Positions 16,998 through 27,139 of a DNA stretch of 64,000 nucleotides are shown piece after piece. Position 1 is the first letter of the stretch, and the number at the start of each line of letters is the position of its first letter. The notes under the pieces are model-generated. The model was given only the letters and a program-made list of their open reading frames with translations, did not search any database and was not told the DNA's origin. Origin of the DNA: Photobacterium sp. DA100 (lineage in GTDB: Bacteria > Pseudomonadota > Gammaproteobacteria > Enterobacterales > Vibrionaceae); the NCBI RefSeq assembly GCF_029223585.1, contig NZ_CP119424.1:868001-932000 (forward strand), given 5' to 3'. The position numbers were made by a program, and so were the translations under genes.

Positions 16998-17832
16998 GAT
17001 GAGCAAGCCAGTTAGGTTGACGTTTTTCCAGAAAAGCTTTTAAGCCTTCTTGCCCATCGGGGGAGACTCTCAATTGGGCAATGATTTCGCTGGTTTTTTT
17101 CCGCAGCGAGGGGTCAATGATTGGCGATTCGCATAATCGGCAAAGTGACTTGGCCTCACGAACCGCGTTGGGGCTGTTTGCCGTGATCTGGCGAACAAAA
17201 TGAGTCAGTTGCAGATCTAAGGATTGGGCGCTGGCTACTACTTTGTGAATGATGTTGAGTTCTTTGGCTTGCGCGGCACTGATAAGCTCTGCGGTTAGCA
17301 TATATCGCCTAGCTTGCCGTTGGCCCATGGCTCGACAGACATAGGGGCCAATGGTCGCGGGAACCAATCCGAGCTTGACCTCGCTCAAGCAAAAACGGGA
17401 ATCTTTACTGGCTATGGCAATATCGCAACAGCATATTAAGCCCAGGGCTCCACCGAAGGCCGCGCCCTGGGTTAAGGCTATTGTCGGTATGGGGAGCGTA
17501 TCTAGTTGGTGAAGCAAGTCGGCAAGTTTTTCGGCATCTTTGATATTTTCCTCCATGCTAAATTGTGCCTGAGATTTCATCCAATTCAAATCGGCCCCGG
17601 CACTAAAATGGTTACCGCTCGCACGTAACACAAGGGCTCTGATTTTACGGCTTGCCTTAACATGAAGCAGGATGGCCAGCATGTTCGATATACACTGGCT
17701 GTCGAAGGCATTGCTTTTTTCAGGCCGATTCAGAGTCATAGTGGCTATGCCTTGCTCATCGATTGCAAATAGAACATCGTTGCTATCGAGCTCTAGTGCC
17801 GAAGATTGGTGGTTGGAGCCAATTGGATTCAT
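16990..17832 (-). CDS. liuC: Enoyl-CoA hydratase family, probable methylglutaconyl-CoA hydratase, 280 aa
   Basis: Crotonase-fold motifs are clear: the oxyanion-hole segments HFSAGADLNWM and GAAFGGALGLICCCDIA, and the glutamate region LSEVKLGLVPATIGPYV. By operon position it hydrates 3-methylglutaconyl-CoA to HMG-CoA in leucine catabolism. The ribosome site GGCGGAAG is good. Nine bases separate it from liuB. Confidence 0.9.
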   Translation of the reverse strand: MNPIGSNHQSSALELDSNDVLFAIDEQGIATMTLNRPEKSNAFDSQCISNMLAILLHVKASRKIRALVLRASGNHFSAGADLNWMKSQAQFSMEENIKDAEKLADLLHQLDTLPIPTIALTQGAAFGGALGLICCCDIAIASKDSRFCLSEVKLGLVPATIGPYVCRAMGQRQARRYMLTAELISAAQAKELNIIHKVVASAQSLDLQLTHFVRQITANSPNAVREAKSLCRLCESPIIDPSLRKKTSEIIAQLRVSPDGQEGLKAFLEKRQPNWLAHHD

Positions 17833-17841
17833 GCTTCCGCC

Positions 17842-19446
17842 TCACATTCGAAATATGCCAAAAGTGCTGTCTGTTTCCGGTGCCCTTTGGCTGGCATGAA
17901 GGGCCGAGCCGACAATCGCGCGCGTGTTACGAGGGTCGATGATGCCATCATCCCAAAGTCTGGCACTGGCATAGTAAGGGGAGCCTTGTTGCTCATATAA
18001 TTCGCGTATTGGCTGCTTGAACGCCTCTTCTTCATCCGCCGACCAGTTTTCGCCGTGGCGTTGCTTATTGTCGCGATTTACCTGGGCTAAAACCCCCGCA
18101 GCCTGTTCTCCCCCCATTACCGATATGCGGGCATTGGGCCACATCCACATCATGGTGGGGCTGTATGCCCGGCCGCACATGCCATAGTTGCCAGCCCCGT
18201 AGGAGCCACCGATGATAACGGTAAACTTGGGTACATCGGCGCACGCAACCGCCATCACCATTTTTGCCCCGTGCTTGGCAATGCCTTCGGACTCACACTT
18301 CTTGCCGACCATAAAACCGGTGATGTTTTGCAAAAACAACAGGGGGATTTTGCGCTTACAACATAACTCGATGAAGTGGGCCCCTTTTTGTGCCGACTCT
18401 GAGAATAAAATGCCGTTGTTAGCAACAATGCCTACTTGTTGGCCATAGATTTTGGCGAAACCACATACCAAGGTGGTACCGTATAGTGTTTTGAACTCAT
18501 CGAATTCCGAGTTATCAATAATACGTGCGATCACTTCTCTGATGTTAAACGGTGTTCGCAAGTCGGTGCCGACGATGCCAAACAGTTCGTCGGCTGGATA
18601 TCGTGGGGCAGCGGCATTTTGGTTCAGTGGTGCAAACGAGGGAAGGCCACAACTTTCGACCGCTTGCCTTGCCAGTTCGATGGCATGTTGCTCGTCGTTG
18701 GCAAAGTAGTCAGCGACTCCCGATGTTTTGCAATGCACATATGCTCCCCCCAGCTCCTCTGCGGTGACGATTTCGCCGGTAGCCGCTTTTACCAGAGGGG
18801 GACCGGCAAGAAAAATCGTGCCTTGCTCTTTGATGATAATAGAGACATCAGCCATCGCGGGGACATAGGCCCCTCCAGCGGTACAGGAACCCATAACAAC
18901 CGCAATTTGCGGGATACCCTTGGCGGACATCCTTGCCTGGTTATAAAAAATTCGACCGAAATGATCGCGGTCGGGAAACACATCTGCCTGATGGGGCAGG
19001 TTGGCGCCACCGGAGTCGACCAGATAGATACAGGGTAGGTGGCACCGTTCCGCGATCTCTTGTGCCCGTAGGTGCTTCTTTACCGTGAGGGGGTAGTAGG
19101 TTCCCCCTTTGACCGATGGGTCATTGGCTACCACCATGCATTCAATGCCCTCGATCCGTCCTATACCAGCGACAACCCCAGCGCAAGGGATCGGCTCGGG
19201 GTAGACATTCCAAGCGGCAAATTGGCCGATTTCGAGAAACTCGCTGCCGGGATCGAGTAGTGCTTGAATTCTTTTTCGTACCGGTTGCTTGCCTTTCTCT
19301 TGCTGCTTTTGCTGTGAGTTTGATCCGCCGCCTTGCTTGATGGCTTCAACATGTGTCTGCAGCTGGTCGACAATTTCGGCCATGTTACGGAAATTGTTGG
19401 AGAAAAATGTATCGTCTCGGTTGACTGTAGACTTGATTATTGCCAT
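17842..19446 (-). CDS. liuB: Methylcrotonyl-CoA carboxylase carboxyltransferase (beta) subunit, 534 aa
   Basis: A full-length carboxyltransferase with both crotonase-like halves: an N-terminal acyl-CoA site ([18 protein letters not shown]) and a C-terminal carboxybiotin half ([15 protein letters not shown] and [18 protein letters not shown]). The family carboxylates 3-methylcrotonyl-CoA, using a biotin-loaded alpha subunit. That alpha subunit (liuD) is missing from this operon and from the whole window. The enzyme therefore depends on a subunit encoded elsewhere. Length and order match liuB of Pseudomonas and Shewanella. Confidence 0.92.
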   Translation of the reverse strand: MAIIKSTVNRDDTFFSNNFRNMAEIVDQLQTHVEAIKQGGGSNSQQKQQEKGKQPVRKRIQALLDPGSEFLEIGQFAAWNVYPEPIPCAGVVAGIGRIEGIECMVVANDPSVKGGTYYPLTVKKHLRAQEIAERCHLPCIYLVDSGGANLPHQADVFPDRDHFGRIFYNQARMSAKGIPQIAVVMGSCTAGGAYVPAMADVSIIIKEQGTIFLAGPPLVKAATGEIVTAEELGGAYVHCKTSGVADYFANDEQHAIELARQAVESCGLPSFAPLNQNAAAPRYPADELFGIVGTDLRTPFNIREVIARIIDNSEFDEFKTLYGTTLVCGFAKIYGQQVGIVANNGILFSESAQKGAHFIELCCKRKIPLLFLQNITGFMVGKKCESEGIAKHGAKMVMAVACADVPKFTVIIGGSYGAGNYGMCGRAYSPTMMWMWPNARISVMGGEQAAGVLAQVNRDNKQRHGENWSADEEEAFKQPIRELYEQQGSPYYASARLWDDGIIDPRNTRAIVGSALHASQRAPETDSTFGIFRM

Positions 19447-19455
19447 CTTCCGTCC

Positions 19456-20625
19456 TTATTTGGATTCCTCGAAAAGCTCGCGCCCAATTAACATCCTGCG
19501 TATTTCAGATGTGCCTGCACCAATTTCATAGAGTTTGGCGTCGCGAAGGAGCCGCCCTGCTGGAAACTCATTGATATAGCCGTTTCCTCCCAGCAACTGG
19601 ATCGTGTCGAGTGCAAGTTGGGTGGCGATTTCAGCTGCATAGAGAATGACACCAGCGGCATCTTTGCGGGTGGCTTCGCCGCGATCACAGGCTTGAGCAA
19701 CGGTATAGACATAGGCACGGGCGGCATTGGTGCGGGTATACATGTCAGCGACTTTGGCCTGGACGAGTTGGAACTCGCCAATCGAGCGGCCAAATTGTTT
19801 TCTGTCGTGAACATACGGGAGCACGAGATCCATGCAGGCTCTCATGATCCCCAGCGGGCCTGCGGCCAATACAACTCGCTCGAAGTCCAAGCCGCTCATT
19901 AGAACCTGTACGCCTTTGTTGAGCTCCCCGAGCAAGTTCTCTGCCGGCACTACGCAGTTGTCAAAAACCAGTTCGCAGGTGTTGGAGCCACGCATGCCAA
20001 GTTTGTCGAGTTTTTGCGCATGGCTAAAGCCGGGGAATTGTTTTTCGATAATGAAGGCAGAAATACCGTGTGAACCTTCATCGGGCGCGGTTTTTGCGTA
20101 GACAACGACGGTATCTGCATCTGGACCATTGGTGATCCACATTTTGCTGCCGTTGAGAATATAATGGTCACCGTGGTTATCGGCCTTGAGTTGCATGCTG
20201 ACAACGTCCGAACCTGCATTGGCTTCGCTCATTGCCAATGCACCGATATGATCACCACTGATCAACGGGGGGAGAAATTTGGCCTTCTGATCATTAGTCC
20301 CGTGGCGGTATATTTGATTGACGCAGAGATTGGAATGAGCACCATAGCTCAAGCCGACAGATGCCGATGCGCGACTGATTTCTTCCATCGCCACCACATG
20401 GGCAAGGTAGCCCATATCAGCACCGCCATACTCCTCACTAACGGTGACACCGAGTAGCCCCATCTCACCCATTAAGGGCCAAAGATGGTTGGGAAACTGG
20501 TTGTCTCTATCAATATCTGTTGCTAGAGGGCAAATGACTTGCTCAGCGAATCCATTTACCTGTTCGCGTAGCAGATCAATGGTCTCACCTAGGCCATAAT
20601 TCAAAGGAGTGAAGCTATCTCTCAT
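19456..20625 (-). CDS. liuA: Isovaleryl-CoA dehydrogenase, 389 aa
   Basis: An acyl-CoA dehydrogenase with the FAD-binding motif [13 protein letters not shown] ([13 protein letters not shown]) and ITNGPDAD. Two details identify the isovaleryl class. The usual catalytic glutamate in the C-terminal EGTxE motif is replaced ([10 protein letters not shown]). The alternative glutamate is present in [16 protein letters not shown], as in human IVD. It oxidises isovaleryl-CoA to 3-methylcrotonyl-CoA. It is the second gene of the liu operon, 23 bp after liuR. Confidence 0.93.
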   Translation of the reverse strand: MRDSFTPLNYGLGETIDLLREQVNGFAEQVICPLATDIDRDNQFPNHLWPLMGEMGLLGVTVSEEYGGADMGYLAHVVAMEEISRASASVGLSYGAHSNLCVNQIYRHGTNDQKAKFLPPLISGDHIGALAMSEANAGSDVVSMQLKADNHGDHYILNGSKMWITNGPDADTVVVYAKTAPDEGSHGISAFIIEKQFPGFSHAQKLDKLGMRGSNTCELVFDNCVVPAENLLGELNKGVQVLMSGLDFERVVLAAGPLGIMRACMDLVLPYVHDRKQFGRSIGEFQLVQAKVADMYTRTNAARAYVYTVAQACDRGEATRKDAAGVILYAAEIATQLALDTIQLLGGNGYINEFPAGRLLRDAKLYEIGAGTSEIRRMLIGRELFEESK

Positions 20626-20648
20626 AAGCGCTCCGGTTGTCAGTAGGA

Positions 20649-21041
20649 TTAAGGCTTTTGCTGATTATTTGGCACTTGGATATTCAAAGCCTGCAGACAT
20701 TTGTCACGGGCAATTTGTAATTCGGTCATCACAACATTGATATCTTCGAGTTGGCGTTGCAGTGCCTCTTGCTTGGTATCGATGATGGTAAGCATTTTGT
20801 TGAGTTGCGATGAGCTTTGATTGGTGTCGTATAGATCAAACAGCTCACGAATTTCAGCCAGAGAAAACCCCAGCCTTTTGCCACGTAAAATGAGTTTCAG
20901 CCTGATTTTGTCTCGGCGTTGGTAAATGCGCGTATTACCTTGCCGGTCGGGTTGCAATAATCCCACATCTTCATAGAAACGGATGCTTCTGGTGGTGATG
21001 TCAAATTCTCTGGCTAATTCGCTTATTTTGAACGTTTCCAC
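20649..21041 (-). CDS. liuR: MerR-family regulator LiuR, 130 aa
   Basis: The N-terminal winged helix ([26 protein letters not shown]) and a dimerising coiled coil (about 78-118) are typical of MerR. The protein lacks a cysteine metal site. LiuR regulates leucine and other branched-chain catabolic genes in Shewanella, Vibrio and Pseudomonas relatives. It is the first gene of the leftward operon and faces the rightward valine/isoleucine genes across a shared regulatory region with two palindromes. Confidence 0.92.
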   Translation of the reverse strand: METFKISELAREFDITTRSIRFYEDVGLLQPDRQGNTRIYQRRDKIRLKLILRGKRLGFSLAEIRELFDLYDTNQSSSQLNKMLTIIDTKQEALQRQLEDINVVMTELQIARDKCLQALNIQVPNNQQKP

Positions 21042-21103
21042 CTTGCTTGGCCCCCAATGTCAGGTAATGGCTTCACTGCTGCAATGTGTATTGGAGTTGT
21101 TTC

Positions 21104-21149
21104 TTAACGTTTACGTAAATGTTAGTGCTATGCTTACGTAAACGTCAAG
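21104..21149. promoter_or_regulatory. Divergent promoters with two LiuR-type palindromes
   Basis: Site 1 (21106-21123) is AACGTTTACGTAAATGTT, nearly a perfect palindrome. Site 2 (21130-21145) is ATGCTTACGTAAACGT. Rightward, TTAACG (21104-21109) and TATGCT (21129-21134) are 19 bp apart, the MerR-type spacing, with site 1 in the spacer. Leftward, TTGACG (complement of 21143-21148) and TAACAT (complement of 21119-21124) are 18 bp apart, with site 2 in the spacer. Each promoter therefore seems to carry its own operator. Promoter assignment is by eye. Confidence 0.8.
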
Positions 21150-21190
21150 AAATCGCCTGCAGAGATACAGCACACCAAGAGGGCTTTGAT

Positions 21191-22393
21191 ATGGGTAAGG
21201 AAGTGTGGGTCATCGCGGCAAACCGAACACCTATAGGCAGTTTTCAAGGGGAATTATCGTCACTGAGTGCTTCCGAGCTGGGTAGTATTGCCATCAAAGG
21301 TACATTAGAGCACTCCGGGCTTTCGCCAGAAATGGTTGATGAAGTACTGATGGGCCATGTGTTGCTTGCTGGCTGTGGTCAAGCACCCGCCAGGCAAGCA
21401 TCGCTAAAAGCGGGGATACCTGAAAGTATTGGCTGTACCACCATCAACAAAGTGTGTGGGTCTGGTATGAAGAGCGTCATGCTGGGCCATGATGCCATCC
21501 TGGTAGGGACTAACCAGACTGTTGTTGCCGGTGGAATGGAGAGCATGAGCAATGCGCCATACCTGCAGAGTAAGATTCGTTCCGGCCTGCGATTGGGGCA
21601 CAGTACGCTACACGATCATATGTTCCTTGATGGTTTGCAGGATGCCTATGATGGTGATCTGATGGGCGTCTATGCCCAGAAAGTGGCCGATGAGCGCCAT
21701 TATACTCGCCAAAGTATGGATAAATGGGCTGTTAAGTCTGTAGAAAGGGCGTTGATAGCCCAAGAGCAGGGGTGGTTTGAAAGTGAAATCATACCGATCA
21801 AGGTTGCCAATCCCAAAGGGGACGTTGTTGTTTGCCGAGACGAGCATCCCAACGAAATCAACCTGACCAAGCTACCAGTCCTTCGTCCAGCGTTTGCCGA
21901 AGGGGGAACGGTGACGGCCGGTAATTCCAGTTCCATTTCCGACGGAGCCGCCGCGCTTATCTTAATGGACGGTAAACTTGCCAAGCAGCAGGGCCACAAG
22001 CCTTTGGCTGTCATCACCGCCCATGCCAGCCATGCAAGGCATCCGTCGGAGTTTACGGTCGCCCCTGTTTATGCCATCCGCCAGTTGCTAGATAAGCTTT
22101 CGTGGTCGGCTGAACAAGTGGACAGCTGGGAAATAAACGAGGCGTTTGCCGTTGTTACCCAAATTGCAACCAAAGAGTTAGGCATCGATCCCGAGCGTGT
22201 AAACCCCGATGGTGGGGCGTGTGCACTTGGGCATCCGATCGGTGCGAGTGGGGCCAGAATCATTGTAACCCTGATTCATCGCCTCAACCGCCTGCACCAC
22301 AGTATTGGCCGACCGGTGCGTGGTATTGCTGCCTGTTGTATTGGCGGGGGGGAAGCGACTGCCATTGCCGTTGAAGTGGGAACTACCGACTAA
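21191..22393 (+). CDS. Acetyl-CoA acetyltransferase (thiolase), 400 aa
   Basis: ATG 21191 is the true start; the upstream ATG at 21119 lies inside the LiuR operator. The nucleophilic cysteine is in [11 protein letters not shown] and the second cysteine in [10 protein letters not shown], with the histidine in [14 protein letters not shown]. It is a degradative-type thiolase, likely for the 2-methylacetoacetyl-CoA step of isoleucine and/or acetoacetyl-CoA. It is the first gene of the rightward operon and about 50 bases from the predicted transcription start. Confidence 0.92.
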   Translation: MGKEVWVIAANRTPIGSFQGELSSLSASELGSIAIKGTLEHSGLSPEMVDEVLMGHVLLAGCGQAPARQASLKAGIPESIGCTTINKVCGSGMKSVMLGHDAILVGTNQTVVAGGMESMSNAPYLQSKIRSGLRLGHSTLHDHMFLDGLQDAYDGDLMGVYAQKVADERHYTRQSMDKWAVKSVERALIAQEQGWFESEIIPIKVANPKGDVVVCRDEHPNEINLTKLPVLRPAFAEGGTVTAGNSSSISDGAAALILMDGKLAKQQGHKPLAVITAHASHARHPSEFTVAPVYAIRQLLDKLSWSAEQVDSWEINEAFAVVTQIATKELGIDPERVNPDGGACALGHPIGASGARIIVTLIHRLNRLHHSIGRPVRGIAACCIGGGEATAIAVEVGTTD

Positions 22394-22406
22394 GCTAGGA
22401 GCCAAT

Positions 22407-23915
22407 ATGAGCGACGCAAATCTTATTTCTCCGGTACCTTTATACGTTAGCGGAGAATTCATCCATTCGTCCTCAACCCACTGGATTGAGGTCACGAACC
22501 CGGCAACCAATGCGGTGATCGCCAATGTGCCTTGCGCGACGGAGCGAGAAATAGAAGCTGCTATCGCCAGTGCCGCAGAGACCTTTGAAAACTGGCGAGA
22601 AGTTGCTGTGCCCGAGCGAGCCCGCTTGATGCTCTCTTACCAGCAATTGCTGAAGGAGTACCATGACGAGTTGGCTTCGATACTGTCCAGCGAGACGGGA
22701 AAGAACTTTGCCGATGCCAAAGGTGATGTCTGGCGCGGTATCGAGGTGGTTGAACAAGCGGCGAATATTGCCAGTTTAATGATGGGGGAAACCGTTGAAA
22801 ATGTGGCAGCGGATATCGACAGTTATTCTCTGATTCAGCCCCTAGGGGTATGCTGCGGTATTACCCCTTTTAATTTTCCAGCCATGATCCCTCTGTGGAT
22901 GTTTCCTATGGCCATTGCCGCTGGGAATACTTTTGTCCTGAAACCTTCCGAGCAAGTCCCGCTGACTGCGATGCGATTGGCCGAACTGTTTGAGCTTGCG
23001 GGGGCGCCAAAAGGCGTACTGCAAATTGTCCATGGTGGCAAGAAACAAGTGGATTACTTGTTGGCTCATCCCGATATCCGCACGATTTCCTTTGTCGGCT
23101 CGGTACCTGTCGCCAGGCATATCTACCAAACTGGGACACACCATCTGAAACGTGTCCAAGCGTTTGCCGGTGCCAAGAACCATATGGTGGTGATGCCCGA
23201 TGCCAATATGGAACAAGTTGTCAATCATCTCGTTGGTTCATCGGTTGGGGCGGCAGGGCAACGCTGTATGGCGATCTCTGTTGCTGTGCTGGTTGGAAAT
23301 GCCAAGGAAATTATTCCCGATTTGAAAGTTGCCATGCAAAAAGTGAAACCTGGTCCATCGAATGATAGCGAGGCCGCGTATGGCCCGCTGATCAGCCCAG
23401 CAGCCAAACAGCGTGTGCTGCAACTTATCGAGCAAGGCAAGCAACAAGGCGCAGTTTGCGAAGTCGATGGTTCGAACTGTACCGTTGCGGGGTATCCAGA
23501 CGGTAATTGGCTCGGTCCGACCTTATTCAGTGGCGTGACAACAGAGATGTCTATCTATCAGCAGGAGATTTTTGGTCCGGTGTTGGTATGCGTTGCCGTC
23601 GATAGCCTGGATGAGGCAATTACCTTAATTAACTCCAACCCATACGGCAACGGGACTAGTATTTTTACGGCCTGCGGGGCTGCCGCCAGAAAGTTCCAGC
23701 ACCGGGTTCAAGTCGGGCAAGTCGGTGTGAATGTCCCCATTCCTGTGCCGCTGCCGTTTTTCTCATTCACCGGTTGGCGAGGTAGCTTCTATGGCGATCT
23801 GCATGCCTACGGTAAGCAGGCGGTGAGGTTCTATACCGAAACCAAGACGGTTACGGCGCGCTGGTTCGATGAAGATATTCCTGACGGTCCCAATATGACC
23901 ATAAACTTGCGTTAA
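22407..23915 (+). CDS. mmsA: Methylmalonate-semialdehyde dehydrogenase (CoA-acylating), 502 aa
   Basis: ATG 22407 follows TAGGAG with good spacing; the frame is open further upstream but only inside the thiolase gene. The NAD site, the CoA-acylating family signature [12 protein letters not shown] and the catalytic cysteine in AGQRCMAIS are present. It converts methylmalonate semialdehyde to propionyl-CoA in valine degradation. Length is normal for MmsA. Confidence 0.93.
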   Translation: MSDANLISPVPLYVSGEFIHSSSTHWIEVTNPATNAVIANVPCATEREIEAAIASAAETFENWREVAVPERARLMLSYQQLLKEYHDELASILSSETGKNFADAKGDVWRGIEVVEQAANIASLMMGETVENVAADIDSYSLIQPLGVCCGITPFNFPAMIPLWMFPMAIAAGNTFVLKPSEQVPLTAMRLAELFELAGAPKGVLQIVHGGKKQVDYLLAHPDIRTISFVGSVPVARHIYQTGTHHLKRVQAFAGAKNHMVVMPDANMEQVVNHLVGSSVGAAGQRCMAISVAVLVGNAKEIIPDLKVAMQKVKPGPSNDSEAAYGPLISPAAKQRVLQLIEQGKQQGAVCEVDGSNCTVAGYPDGNWLGPTLFSGVTTEMSIYQQEIFGPVLVCVAVDSLDEAITLINSNPYGNGTSIFTACGAAARKFQHRVQVGQVGVNVPIPVPLPFFSFTGWRGSFYGDLHAYGKQAVRFYTETKTVTARWFDEDIPDGPNMTINLR

Positions 23916-23945
23916 GCGGAACCAAGCCTGAGACAAGGAGCTGAT

Positions 23946-25106
23946 ATGGACTTTTCTCTGACAGAAGATCAACGTGCTTTTGCCGACGTTGCTCGGCAGT
24001 TCGCGCAAGATAGGCTTGCCCCCAACGCGGCCGGATGGGATGAGAACCAGATCTTCCCCAAGGACGTGCTGCGGGAAGCGGGAGATATGGGCTTCATGAG
24101 TCTGTACGTCCCCGAGGAGCAAGGCGGCTTGGGGCTGCCACGCCTTGATGCGTCCATTATCTTTGAACAACTGGCGATGGGCTGCACGTCAACCACGGCG
24201 TATATGACAATTCACAATATGGTGTCGTGGATGATTGCCAGCTTTGCAACCGATGAAGTCAAGGAGCGGTATTGTCCGCTTCTCATCAGCGGTGAGAGTT
24301 TAGGGTCATACTGCCTGACAGAAGCCAGCGCTGGTTCAGATGCCGCGTCCTTGGTAACGACTGCGACCAAACAAGGCGGAGACTATGTTATCCGAGGAGC
24401 CAAAGCCTTTATTTCCGGGGCGGGGGATACCGATGTACTGGTAGTGATGGCAAGAACGGACCCCAGTAAAAAAGGGGCTTCGGGTATCTCTGCCTTTGTG
24501 GTTCCCGCTGATGCCGATGGGATCAGTTACGGTCGCAAAGAGCCCAAAATGGGCTGGAACAGTCAACCGACCAGAGCCGTAACTTTTGAGGATGTCCGTA
24601 TTCCCTCAAGCCACCTTTTGGGTAATGAAGGAGACGGATTCAAGTTTGCGATGAAAGGGTTAGATGGCGGAAGAATCAACATCGCTACATGCTCTATCGG
24701 TACCGCTCAACAAGCCCTTGAGCAGGCGGGCCGGTACGTTACTGAACGCAAGCAGTTCGGCAACAAACTGGCTGAGTTTCAATCTGTGCAATTTAAGCTT
24801 GCTGACATGACCACGGAACTGATTGCGGCACGGCAGCTAGTGCGATATGCCGCTTATCAGTTGGATAGGAAGGCACCAGAAGCCACGGCGTACTGTGCGA
24901 TGGCCAAGCGGTTTGCCACTGATGTGGGGTTTAGTATCTGTGATCAAGCCCTTCAGCTCTATGGCGGCTATGGCTATATCAAGGAGTACCCGTTAGAGCG
25001 CTATTTCCGGGATGTCAGGGTTCATCAGATCCTGGAGGGCACCAACGAAATTATGCGACTGATCATCGCCAGGCGGGTGTTGAGCGAAGGCTGCCGCCTT
25101 CTGTGA
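23946..25106 (+). CDS. Acyl-CoA dehydrogenase, probable isobutyryl-CoA/2-methylbutyryl-CoA, 386 aa
   Basis: FAD and substrate motifs YCLTEASAGSDAASL and FISGAGDTD are clear. The catalytic glutamate occurs in its normal place, QILEGTNEIMR, unlike liuA nearby. Position between mmsA and the hydratase points to oxidation of isobutyryl-CoA (valine) and perhaps 2-methylbutyryl-CoA (isoleucine). Exact specificity is not determinable from sequence. Confidence 0.9.
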   Translation: MDFSLTEDQRAFADVARQFAQDRLAPNAAGWDENQIFPKDVLREAGDMGFMSLYVPEEQGGLGLPRLDASIIFEQLAMGCTSTTAYMTIHNMVSWMIASFATDEVKERYCPLLISGESLGSYCLTEASAGSDAASLVTTATKQGGDYVIRGAKAFISGAGDTDVLVVMARTDPSKKGASGISAFVVPADADGISYGRKEPKMGWNSQPTRAVTFEDVRIPSSHLLGNEGDGFKFAMKGLDGGRINIATCSIGTAQQALEQAGRYVTERKQFGNKLAEFQSVQFKLADMTTELIAARQLVRYAAYQLDRKAPEATAYCAMAKRFATDVGFSICDQALQLYGGYGYIKEYPLERYFRDVRVHQILEGTNEIMRLIIARRVLSEGCRLL

Positions 25107-25131
25107 CTTCATTTAGGAGAGGAGTAGCCTC

Positions 25132-25914
25132 ATGCCAGAAACTAACGCCATTGAAGTTGTCGTACATGGCCATACCGCAGTGCTGACCATGAATAACCCT
25201 CCGGCCAATACCTGGACAGTAACAAGCCTTAACCTGCTGCGAGATACGATTTACAAGCTCAACCGCGATAAGAATATCTATGCGCTGGTGATAACCGGTC
25301 AGGGGGAGAAGTTTTTTTCTGCCGGTGCCGATTTGAAGCTGTTTGCGGGTGGTGATAAAGCCATTGCGCTGAGTATGGCGCAAGCTTTCGGCGAAGCCTT
25401 TGAGACGCTCAGCCAGTTTCGAGGTGTTTCTATTGCCGCGATTAATGGTTATGCAATGGGTGGAGGTTTGGAGGTGGCCTTGGCGTGTGATATCCGTATT
25501 GCGGAAGCGCATGCGGATTTGGCTCTTCCCGAGGCCAAAGTCGGCTTGCTGCCGTGTGCCGGAGGTACACAAAACCTCACCTGGTTGGTGGGCGAAGGTT
25601 GGGCCAAGCGGATGATACTTTGTGGTGAAAGGGTGACAGCGTCACAGGCGTTGGAGATTGGTTTGGTTGAGCAAGTCGTTGCTTCAGGTCAGGGCCTGCA
25701 AAGTGCGAAACAGATGGCGGCCGAAGTGGCCCATCAATCTCCGTCCTCCGTCGCGGCGTGCAAGGCCTTAATTCAAAACTGCCGTCATTCGCCTTTGGAT
25801 CATGGTTTGATCAAGGAGCGTGAGTTGTTCCTCAAACTGTTTGATACGGAAGATCAAACTGAAGGGGTGAACGCCTTTTTAGAGAAGCGCCCGCCAGAGT
25901 GGAAAAATCGTTAA
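25132..25914 (+). CDS. Enoyl-CoA hydratase, 260 aa
   Basis: Crotonase motifs FFSAGADLKLF and INGYAMGGGLEVALACDIRIA form the oxyanion hole. The second catalytic region is LPEAKVGLLPCAGGTQNL, with a glutamate at the position of the crotonase catalytic acid. It should hydrate methacrylyl-CoA and/or tiglyl-CoA in the valine and isoleucine branches. The ribosome site AGGAGAGGAG is strong. Confidence 0.9.
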   Translation: MPETNAIEVVVHGHTAVLTMNNPPANTWTVTSLNLLRDTIYKLNRDKNIYALVITGQGEKFFSAGADLKLFAGGDKAIALSMAQAFGEAFETLSQFRGVSIAAINGYAMGGGLEVALACDIRIAEAHADLALPEAKVGLLPCAGGTQNLTWLVGEGWAKRMILCGERVTASQALEIGLVEQVVASGQGLQSAKQMAAEVAHQSPSSVAACKALIQNCRHSPLDHGLIKERELFLKLFDTEDQTEGVNAFLEKRPPEWKNR

Positions 25915-25958
25915 GAGGCTAGAGGTAAGTCTTTACAGTGAATTTCAGGGGGAAGGAT

Positions 25959-27137
25959 ATGTCAGGCACGGTCAATATCAGTGAGCTTGAATGTAGCGGG
26001 GGATTCAAGTTTGGCATTGCTGAATTAGATAATCCAGCATCTCTTAATGCCCTAAGTTACGAAATGCTGGTGGTACTGCATGATGCTCTCAAGCACTGGC
26101 ACGATGATCACAACATTGTCGGTGTCGTTATCCACGGTGCGGGGGAGAAAGCCTTTTGTGCCGGAGGTGATGTCAGGGCCATGTACCAGGTGATGAATGA
26201 GGCAAGGTCATCAGATCAACCCATTGGCTCCTGCCAAGCGATGAGTTATTTAACCGACTATTTTACTCTCGAATATCAAACTGATTATCTCATTCATACC
26301 TATTCCAAGCCCGTCATTGTATGGGGTGAGGGTATTGTGATGGGAGGCGGGATAGGCTTGTATATCGGAGCCAGCCATCGCGTAACCACGCCGAGATCGA
26401 AATTGGCGATGCCAGAGATCAGTATCGGGTTATATCCCGATGTGGGAGGGACATGGTTTCTCAACCACTTACCGCAGGGCGTGGGGCTGTTTCTTGGATT
26501 AACTGGTGCGACAGTCAATGCCACGGATGCGCTTGCGCTAGCGATGACCGAACATATTTTACAGCCAGGCCAAAAAGAAACGATGTTCGAGCTGCTGCAG
26601 CAGGTTAATTGGGACGATGTCGAGCCGCATCAGGGCGTGACCGAGCTACTGGACAGGCTTGGTAATGACGCCAAGTATACTCATCCGCAAAATGAGTTGT
26701 TACCCCATCTCCAGGCTATTCAAACTGCCTGTCAATATGGGTCTTTGCCCGAGATATATAATCAAATCCAGGCCATGGCTGAACCGGTTGATGAAAGCGA
26801 GGGTAAATGGCTGCGAAGGGCAAAACAGACGTTAAGGGAAGGGAGTCCGATAACGGCCCATATCTGTTATCGCCAGTTGACCCAATTTCACTACGAATCA
26901 TTGGCCGACTGCTTTCGCCTCGAACTTTCACTGTCCGTTCGCTGTGGTGAGCTAGGGGAGTTTTATGAGGGAGTTAAAGCCCGCCTGATCGAGAAAACCC
27001 AGCAGCCCCATTGGCTGTTTCCCGATATAGCCAGCGTTGATCAAGCAGTGATTGATACGTTGTTCACCCCTCTATGGGCAGATAACGAACATCCGCTCCA
27101 ACTGTTGGGGCTAACTGGTTCACACGAAGGAGCTTAA
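25959..27137 (+). CDS. 3-hydroxyisobutyryl-CoA hydrolase, 392 aa
   Basis: GGGGGAAGG precedes ATG 25959; the upstream GTG at 25938 is less likely. The protein is a crotonase-superfamily member with the hydrolase subclass features: GEKAFCAGGDVRAMY, WGEGIVMGGGIGLYIGA and MPEISIGLYPDVGGTWF, plus a long C-terminal extension to about 390 residues. It releases free 3-hydroxyisobutyrate from its CoA thioester, which feeds the next gene product. It overlaps the next frame by TAATG. Confidence 0.92.
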   Translation: MSGTVNISELECSGGFKFGIAELDNPASLNALSYEMLVVLHDALKHWHDDHNIVGVVIHGAGEKAFCAGGDVRAMYQVMNEARSSDQPIGSCQAMSYLTDYFTLEYQTDYLIHTYSKPVIVWGEGIVMGGGIGLYIGASHRVTTPRSKLAMPEISIGLYPDVGGTWFLNHLPQGVGLFLGLTGATVNATDALALAMTEHILQPGQKETMFELLQQVNWDDVEPHQGVTELLDRLGNDAKYTHPQNELLPHLQAIQTACQYGSLPEIYNQIQAMAEPVDESEGKWLRRAKQTLREGSPITAHICYRQLTQFHYESLADCFRLELSLSVRCGELGEFYEGVKARLIEKTQQPHWLFPDIASVDQAVIDTLFTPLWADNEHPLQLLGLTGSHEGA

Positions 27138-27139
27138 TG

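Noticed and set aside
21119..21190. Upstream extension of the thiolase reading frame
   Set aside because: The extra 24 codons lie over the LiuR palindromes and promoter, while ATG 21191 opens directly into the conserved thiolase N-terminus.
22178..22525. Antisense frame of 115 codons across the thiolase/mmsA junction
   Set aside because: It is a shadow frame on the opposite strand of two well-supported genes.
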